From positions 1 through 58,101 of the forward strand of contig NHNK02000019.1 of assembly GCA_002173415.2 (NCBI GenBank): a stretch of DNA of 58,101 nt, written 5' to 3'. The position numbers were made by a program, and so were the translations under genes. The stretch comes from Marinomonas agarivorans (GTDB lineage Bacteria > Pseudomonadota > Gammaproteobacteria > Pseudomonadales > Marinomonadaceae). The notes below the pieces were generated by a model, which made no database searches, was not told the origin of the DNA, and saw only the letters and a list, made by a program, of their open reading frames with translations. Of this stretch, positions 53,122 through 58,101 are shown in pieces; positions within the stretch are counted from its first letter, which is position 1, and each line of letters opens with the position of its first letter.

Positions 53122-54628
53122 TAGATCGGAACGTTATAAGCAGAGAAAAAATGTTCGCAATGCGTATAAAGAAACAGCTCACATCAAGGAGTTATCTAAC
53201 TCAGCTCCAGTTGGGCGTTTGTTGGATCAGGAACCAGATACTGAATTTGTTGAAAGAGTACTGAAAAAAGATGTGCCGATCTACAACCTCAGAGTATCCC
53301 AAGAGGAGGTTACAGAATCTTTAGAGCTTCTTGATAGACAATTCACCAAAGATAAATACGATACACTATTCGAGTCCAGTAGAGATGTATTGATAGATCA
53401 ATTACTAGATCCTCTTAAGTTAAGTCGATCTGATCTAGCAAATGTAGATAGGGATTTCAAATATGATAGAGATGATTATACCAAGTCGCCTTCAACCGTA
53501 GGTGGAGACGGTATTTCATTTGATGCTCAAAAAAAGCAAACTAGGGATAAAGCTACAACCTCTGATGGAAAAATACGGGATGTAAATACAGGGTTGTACC
53601 ATGATGCATCAGAAATGGATTTAGATCACAACAAGCCCCTTAAATCATTTCATGATGAAGGCGGTTTTATGCTGACTGATGCAGAAAAGAGACAGTTTGG
53701 CTCAGATCCTGATAACCATGACTTTACTCACCGAAGTATAAATAGGTCGAAAGGAGACCAAGACCACAAAGACTTTGTTGATAAGTCAGGTAATGATGAT
53801 ATTGATAAAAGACGAAGTAATGCAGCTCACGAGAGAGGAGAGAAAGCAGCAGAAAAATATGTTCCTTCGAGTAAAGTTGAAAAGACAGTGTTTGTTGCGA
53901 AAAGAGCTGCGGAAGATGGTGTTAAAGTAGGAGCCGCCCAAGGCTTACAGCAGGCTTTGGGTGCTCTAATATCAGAGTTCATATATGCATCTTATTCCGA
54001 AGTCAAAGATATTTTAGATAATGGTTGGAAGAACGGGAAATACGATGTTTCATGGGTTGATGCTTTAGTCACTAGATTAAATAACATTAAAAGTAAGTTA
54101 TTATCTAAGTGGAAAAACGTTGTAGAAGCTTTTGCTACAGGTGCTTTGTCAGGCTTTTTTTCAGCTATCATCACAGCTTTGATTAATATGTTTGACCGTA
54201 CTGGGAAAAATATAGTGAGATTAATTAGAGAAGGCTTTATGTCGCTAATGAAAGCACTGAAGACATTCATATTTCCACCGGAAGGCTTAACACCTAAGCA
54301 AGCGGCTCATGAAGCCACAAAAGTTCTGGCTACTGGTTTAGTTGTGAGTGGAAGTATATTAGCAGGAGAAGCTATCGCTACTATGTTAAATGGGATACCG
54401 TTTGCCGATACAATCTCAATGGTATTGACAGGAATGATTTCAGGATTGGGTTCCCTTTTTGTCGTATTCATGATTGATAAATTGGATCTTCTAGGTGTAA
54501 ATAAAAATGAGAGACATGATTTCATTATGGGAAAACTAGAATCTAGAATTGAGCTTAATGTTGAAAAAATTGAAGCTTCAATACAGAGGTTAAACCTAAG
54601 CTATACAGAGAAAATAATTCAAAGTTAA
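53114..54628 (+). CDS. Membrane protein with a degenerate HNH-like motif
   Basis: A 504-residue protein that I cannot assign to a named family. The N-terminal 120 residues are charged and helical. Residues 164-220 look like an HNH nuclease: MDLDHNKPL (Asp171-His172), then DPDNHDFTHRSINRSKGD (residues 198-215), which parallels the classical DN-x-CRxCNRSKGD except that both zinc Cys are replaced. C-terminal hydrophobic segments (about 340-358, 406-427, 432-454) suggest membrane anchoring. It uses AGA/AGG arginine codons more than its neighbours. With the TerB-like partner it forms a two-gene operon. Confidence 0.7.
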   Translation: MSSRSERYKQRKNVRNAYKETAHIKELSNSAPVGRLLDQEPDTEFVERVLKKDVPIYNLRVSQEEVTESLELLDRQFTKDKYDTLFESSRDVLIDQLLDPLKLSRSDLANVDRDFKYDRDDYTKSPSTVGGDGISFDAQKKQTRDKATTSDGKIRDVNTGLYHDASEMDLDHNKPLKSFHDEGGFMLTDAEKRQFGSDPDNHDFTHRSINRSKGDQDHKDFVDKSGNDDIDKRRSNAAHERGEKAAEKYVPSSKVEKTVFVAKRAAEDGVKVGAAQGLQQALGALISEFIYASYSEVKDILDNGWKNGKYDVSWVDALVTRLNNIKSKLLSKWKNVVEAFATGALSGFFSAIITALINMFDRTGKNIVRLIREGFMSLMKALKTFIFPPEGLTPKQAAHEATKVLATGLVVSGSILAGEAIATMLNGIPFADTISMVLTGMISGLGSLFVVFMIDKLDLLGVNKNERHDFIMGKLESRIELNVEKIEASIQRLNLSYTEKIIQS

Positions 54629-54802
54629 CTGATATTAGCCTCATGGATGCGGCTACTGCACCGAAATATTTAGCAATTCCCGTCTCACTCTACACTATTA
54701 GCATGCCACTCAATGTTATTGCCTGTTGTCAAAAAAGAATATAACCTGCTTAAATACGTTATCTTCCCTATTCAAATAGGGTGCATTTTGCAGGAGAAGA
54801 AT

Positions 54803-55009
54803 ATGGAATTGCATGATTTAAAAAAGCTAAGTTCAGTAGAAAAAGTACAAGCTATGGAAATGCTATGGGAAGAGTTAAACGCTGCATCAACACCAATAAC
54901 ATCACCTGACTGGCATCAAGATATACTAGCAGAACGAGGCCAATTGTTAGAAGCAGGTAAAGTAAAAACATTGTCTTTGGCTGAGCTTAAAGCGTTGAAA
55001 AATAAATGA
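54803..55009 (+). CDS. Antitoxin of the ParE-type module (addiction module component)
   Basis: A 68-residue antitoxin of the unstable-antitoxin (PF09720-like) family: MELHDLKKLSSVEKVQAMEMLWEELN, then SPDWHQDILAERGQLLEAGK. I chose the ATG at 54803, with an AGGAGAAGA site; the longer frame has no good ribosome site. The stop overlaps the toxin start (ATGA). Confidence 0.88.
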   Translation: MELHDLKKLSSVEKVQAMEMLWEELNAASTPITSPDWHQDILAERGQLLEAGKVKTLSLAELKALKNK

Positions 55010-55326
55010 ATGTCAAAGAGGTTTTGATCCTTGATTCAGCGGTAGAGGATTTAAAACTTGGAAGACATTTCTATGAACAACAGGAATCTGGCATTGGTGA
55101 TTATTTTTGGGATAGCCTGTTAGTTGATATTGAATCACTCATAATTTTTGCTGGTGTACACAGTCAGTATTCTGGTTACTACCGAGCTTTGTCAAAACGC
55201 TTCCCTTACTCTGTTTATTACACTATTAAAGAAAATACTGTCTATGTAGTAGCAGTCCTTCCCATGAAAAAAGACCCTATTTGGATTAACAAACGCCTTT
55301 CACAAAGTCCCCAAAATAGCTCATGA
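55006..55326 (+). CDS. ParE/RelE-type toxin
   Basis: A 106-residue toxin of the ParE/RelE superfamily. The pattern LDSAVEDLKLGRHFYEQQESGIGDYFWDSLLVDIE and YRALSKRFPYSVYYTIKENTVYVVAVLPMKKDP is typical of partners of this antitoxin family. It overlaps the antitoxin gene by 4 bp. The module lies right after the TerB/HNH operon. Confidence 0.9.
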   Translation: MNVKEVLILDSAVEDLKLGRHFYEQQESGIGDYFWDSLLVDIESLIIFAGVHSQYSGYYRALSKRFPYSVYYTIKENTVYVVAVLPMKKDPIWINKRLSQSPQNSS

Positions 55327-55469
55327 TATTTGGGATGATTTCCGGAAATTTAGTGGTCAATGTTTTACGAGAAACAACTCAAAGCTCTACTTAAATAAAG
55401 GTGATACTTGGAATGATGACTCATAAAGATTATTCGTTTTTTATGACGATATTTGAAGGTAAATAAATA

Positions 55470-55778
55470 ATGGATGAAATAACAACTGGATTCATAGTAC
55501 TAGCTGTACACCTAGTACTGGCATTCATCACTATTTTGATTGTATTAACTGCGGATTTAGTCAAAAAAGAACAAAAGAAAGCACAGATCTGGGTTTGCCT
55601 TTTGATTCCTTTTATTGGTTCATTGTTCATAGCCTCATTTACTATTCATGAAAAACTCACCGAGATAAAAGATATAAAAGCATCACTTAACAATACATCA
55701 ATTACAGATAATCATGGCGCTGATCTTCATATTGGTCAAAGACAATATGGTAATTCACATTCAGATAGTTCAGATTGA
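55470..55778 (+). CDS. Small membrane protein of unknown function
   Basis: A 102-residue protein with two transmembrane helices (about 6-29 and 42-60) joined by a Lys-rich loop (KKEQKKAQ), and a hydrophilic tail rich in His, Asn and Ser. An AAGG site lies upstream. I recognise no family. The 140 bp before it and 60 bp after it show no other gene. Confidence 0.6.
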   Translation: MDEITTGFIVLAVHLVLAFITILIVLTADLVKKEQKKAQIWVCLLIPFIGSLFIASFTIHEKLTEIKDIKASLNNTSITDNHGADLHIGQRQYGNSHSDSSD

Positions 55779-55839
55779 ACGTTTAACTCGTTAGAAATTT
55801 GAATAGACTAAAAACACCTTAATAAAACGTTGAAAAAGT

Positions 55840-56373
55840 ATGACGCCACAACACCTACGCCAAGCGTATCCAGACGAGCTACAAGCGCTTATTTCAATTG
55901 ATGATAACGCAAGTCAGTTATACGCTGAGGCTGGGTTGGTTATTGAATTTGAAAGCGATCATCCCTTTGTTGTAGATGAGTCGGTACGATGGGCTGAGGC
56001 CATTCAAAAAGGTTTGGCTTATGTGGTTACTAATGAGTACGATACACCCATTGGTTTTATGACGCTTGATTTTGTTGATCAGGTGCCTTACTTGGATCAA
56101 CTTGCTGTTCACCCTGATTATATGCGCCAAGGTGTTGGTTCAAGATTGCTTGATTTCGCCATTGCTTGGAGTGATAAGAAACCTCTTTGGCTGACGACTT
56201 ATTCGCATATTGCGTGGAATAAACCATATTACGAAAAGCATGGATTCACTGCCGTGCCAGAAGAAGGTTGCGGCCCGCAACTTCGTGATATTCTAAACAA
56301 GCAGCGAGCGGCACTCCCTGCACCAGAGCAACGAATTGCTATGGTGCTTTTGATTAATCAAGTAATGGCCTAA
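55840..56373 (+). CDS. GNAT-family N-acetyltransferase
   Basis: A 177-residue acetyltransferase. The acetyl-CoA loop is YMRQGVGSRLLDFAI (about 97-111), preceded by the beta-4 strand PYLDQLAVHPDY and followed by WNKPYYEKHGF. The substrate is unknown. The stop codon begins a 15-bp tandem repeat of its own last codons. Confidence 0.9.
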   Translation: MTPQHLRQAYPDELQALISIDDNASQLYAEAGLVIEFESDHPFVVDESVRWAEAIQKGLAYVVTNEYDTPIGFMTLDFVDQVPYLDQLAVHPDYMRQGVGSRLLDFAIAWSDKKPLWLTTYSHIAWNKPYYEKHGFTAVPEEGCGPQLRDILNKQRAALPAPEQRIAMVLLINQVMA

Positions 56374-56415
56374 TAAGTAATGGCCTAATAAGTAATGGTC
56401 TAATCAGTAATTTGG
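56355..56415. repeat. 15-bp repeat array across the acetyltransferase stop codon
   Basis: TAATCAAGTAATGGCC (56355-56370), TAATAAGTAATGGCC (56371-56385), TAATAAGTAATGGTC (56386-56400) and a decayed TAATCAGTAATTTGG (56401-56415). The unit carries the last codons and the stop. Confidence 0.85.
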
Positions 56416-56490
56416 ATTGAAGCTTCGCTGTTCTTCTACTCTTAAACATACTCGCAAACGCTTGCTAAACAACCACTTACGGAACAAACG

Positions 56491-56793
56491 TTAGGCAATT
56501 GTTTCTAAGCCTTTCTTTTCCACAATGGCGAGCATTTTTAATGCAGCGCCTCGGGGTTTGCTTTCGCCCTGCTCCCATTTTTTGACCAGTTTGTCACTCA
56601 CATTTAAATAACGGGCAAAAACGGGTTGGGAAAGTTGGTATTTTAGCCTCAAATTCCGTACTTGCTCTGGCGCAAAATCGTGTACTGGTGTCAGGCATAG
56701 TTCATCGAATTGGCGCATGGTGGTTTTGTCTATAACACCCGCTTGTTTTAACCCTTTGGCGGTTCTGTGGACCGATTGTAAAATATCACTCAT
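56491..56793 (-). CDS. XRE-family regulator, lone HigA/NadS-like antitoxin
   Basis: A 100-residue HTH protein (VRNLRLKYQLSQPVFARYLNVSDKLVKKWEQGESKPRG). It resembles HigA2/NadS antitoxins, which normally follow a RelE-like toxin gene. The 215 bp upstream (56794-57008) hold no intact toxin, only short 14-bp degenerate repeats near 56817-56862 and a 33-codon frame, so it is probably an orphan. Confidence 0.82.
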   Translation of the reverse strand: MSDILQSVHRTAKGLKQAGVIDKTTMRQFDELCLTPVHDFAPEQVRNLRLKYQLSQPVFARYLNVSDKLVKKWEQGESKPRGAALKMLAIVEKKGLETIA

Positions 56794-57008
56794 ATCACAC
56801 CTACTTTTATCAGTTCGTTCTTATTCATTCGTTTTTATCAACTCACTCTTATTAATTCGCCAGTGGCAATCAGTTGATTAATTTCTTCTTGGTTCAGTGC
56901 CAGAAAAAGTATTACCTGTGCTTTTTCGTGCAAAAGCATTATGGTTTTGTTATAAACAGCCCATATAAACAACTTACTTCTGACTCTTCAAACTTAATGT
57001 GAATCTTT

Positions 57009-57890
57009 ATGAAAAAAACACAAGTACTTTTTCTAGCATTTGGGCCTCGCCTTGATCTCTATGCTCAAATATATTTTGCTTTGCGTTCGATACAGCGCTG
57101 GGATGTATCGAGTGTTAATTTTGTCATTTTGACTGATAAACCTAATTTCTTTAAAAGAGTTCATAATGATGTAGACATTATTGAGCTCTCTGAAGAGACG
57201 TTGCGAGCTTGGCGAGGGAAGCATAATTTTCTATGGCGTATAAAAATGAAAGCAATTGAACACGTTGCTATCTCATACTCTGGAGACCATATTTTATATT
57301 TTGATTCAGACACAATAGTAGCAAAAGACATGCAGTCGTTGATATCAGAGTTAGATAACGACAGAGTTATAATGCATACTTTTGAAAAAATTATTGCTAA
57401 GTCAAAATATAAACGAGATATGAGATTAACAAAACATCTACGATCGTTTAAGTTTTTGAATTATGTGTTTGATAAGTCTACAGAAATGTATAATGCTGGT
57501 GTTATAGGTTTACCAGCAAATAGCGCCCAAACTTTAGCTAAGGAAGCTATATCTTTATGCGATGCTTTGTGTGAAACCAATGCAAATAAAACGTTCTTAG
57601 AGCAATTGGCCTTTTCTATGGTATTGGGTTCAACGAACAGGCTTATTGGCGTTGAAGATAAAGTCATTCACTATTGGGGCAATAAAGAGCAGTGGGATTC
57701 TCATATCAACTCTTTTATACAAAAAAGTCTGTTTCAGAATTTAGATAAGAACGCAGAGATAGAATTAATTAAAGCTCTCGATTACACTAAAATTCCTATT
57801 TATATTCGTATACAAGCTAGTAATCGACGCTTAAAAAAATATGTTGATAAGCTTTTTTCTAAACAAGAAATTATGTTTTTCAAACAATAG
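57009..57890 (+). CDS. Glycosyltransferase of the GT-A/GT8-like fold
   Basis: A 293-residue protein. An N-terminal Rossmann-like part (VNFVILTDKPNFF) leads to a DxD motif at Asp99-Ser-Asp101 (YFDSDTIVAKDM), and the middle MYNAGVIGLPA is typical of sugar-nucleotide-binding GT-A transferases. HYWGNKEQW near residue 225 fits a GT8-like metal-binding His. It probably modifies surface polysaccharide. No partner is visible inside the window. Confidence 0.75.
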   Translation: MKKTQVLFLAFGPRLDLYAQIYFALRSIQRWDVSSVNFVILTDKPNFFKRVHNDVDIIELSEETLRAWRGKHNFLWRIKMKAIEHVAISYSGDHILYFDSDTIVAKDMQSLISELDNDRVIMHTFEKIIAKSKYKRDMRLTKHLRSFKFLNYVFDKSTEMYNAGVIGLPANSAQTLAKEAISLCDALCETNANKTFLEQLAFSMVLGSTNRLIGVEDKVIHYWGNKEQWDSHINSFIQKSLFQNLDKNAEIELIKALDYTKIPIYIRIQASNRRLKKYVDKLFSKQEIMFFKQ

Positions 57891-57906
57891 TCACAAAACG
57901 TGTGGC

Positions 57907-58032
57907 TTAATTTAAAGAATGATGCACTTCGTAACTGAGTTCGCGTTTACTCAACACATTCGAGAAAGTCTGGGTAATCTGTCCCCCCTGAAAAACGCCC
58001 AATACATTGAATTTAATAGGTTTTTGTAACAT
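57907..58032 (-). CDS. Possible short frame at the right edge
   Basis: A 41-residue frame (MLQKPIKFNVLGVFQGGQIT at its start) runs on the minus strand; an in-frame stop precedes its ATG. No family is recognised. It could be a real small protein, a remnant or chance. The last 210 bases of the window hold nothing else that I can support. Confidence 0.2.
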   Translation of the reverse strand: MLQKPIKFNVLGVFQGGQITQTFSNVLSKRELSYEVHHSLN

Positions 58033-58101
58033 AGTGAGTACCAGAATCTTACGAAAAATCCCCCTTTAGGCCCAAAAAGTTGCAGAATCGGTAAGTTTTA
58101 T

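Noticed and set aside
54640-54660. Terminator after the HNH-like gene
   Set aside because: A 5-bp stem (TAGCC/GGCTA) without a T run is too weak to call.
55327-55469. Gene fragment after the ParE-type toxin
   Set aside because: Only very short frames (about 19 codons) are open and none resembles a known protein.
56838-56939. 33-codon frame upstream of the lone XRE gene as a remnant toxin or excisionase
   Set aside because: Too short, no ribosome site and no recognisable motif; the 14-bp degenerate repeats nearby explain part of it.
1-58101. rRNA or tRNA genes
   Set aside because: No cloverleaf with conserved TTCRA arm or rRNA-like segments were seen on either strand.

Overview
The window looks like chromosome of a motile, marine, gamma-proteobacterial heterotroph, most likely an Oceanospirillales member close to Marinomonas. 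I infer this from a Pseudomonas-type split flagellar rod/hook cluster with sigma-54-like promoters, an E. coli-like yjfIJKLMC operon, an ECF sigma/ChrR stress cluster, compatible-solute genes for glucosylglycerate, and AT-rich DNA. The genus is an inference, not a demonstrated identity.

Left part (1-11.9 kb): flgB to flgL, all on the minus strand. flgBCDE ends at a clear Rho-independent terminator; flgFGHIJKL follows with its own promoter-like site. Between 12.0 and 13.9 kb lie a YjeH-like amino-acid exporter and luxS. From 20.7 down to 14.0 kb runs a LacI-controlled sugar ABC operon (regulator, binding protein, two permeases, ATPase) that ends in a GH63 mannosyl/glucosylglycerate hydrolase-like enzyme. 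From 25.2 down to 20.8 kb is yjfIJKLMC, including a 320-bp gap filled with a 15-bp repeat array. A small DUF6471-like protein, a rhomboid protease and dusC follow. Then come a 1235-residue secreted heparinase II/III-type lyase candidate with binding modules, a DUF1330 protein, and a chemoreceptor with a c-type heme motif.

33.4-42.5 kb is a lipid/stress cluster. An ECF sigma factor and its ChrR-type zinc anti-sigma read rightward. An NTF2-like protein, an SDR, an FAD oxidoreductase, DUF1365, a Cfa-type methyltransferase, DUF2878, an exported unknown and a DUF3833 lipoprotein read leftward. A HigBA-type toxin-antitoxin pair is wedged into the leftward series. After a Fur-controlled bfd-like gene, DUF3010 and a DMT exporter, 44.8-48.8 kb carries an operon for making and phosphorolysing glucosylglycerate (phosphatase, glucosyl-3-phosphoglycerate synthase, GH13_18 phosphorylase). 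Together with the 14-20.7 kb operon, the window may encode synthesis, phosphorolysis, import and hydrolysis of one compatible solute.

The right end (48.8-58.1 kb) looks accessory. It holds a DUF2000/LysE/AraC group and an MNT-HEPN fusion bracketed by two copies of a dispersed 90-bp repeat, then a large nested palindrome. Next is a two-gene operon of a TerB-like protein and a membrane protein with a degenerate HNH motif, which is the best candidate for a little-described (probably defence) system. A ParE-type toxin-antitoxin pair, a small membrane protein, a GNAT acetyltransferase, a lone XRE regulator and a glycosyltransferase complete it. Across the window, many stop codons sit inside short tandem duplications of 14-25 bp, an unusual feature of the intergenic DNA.
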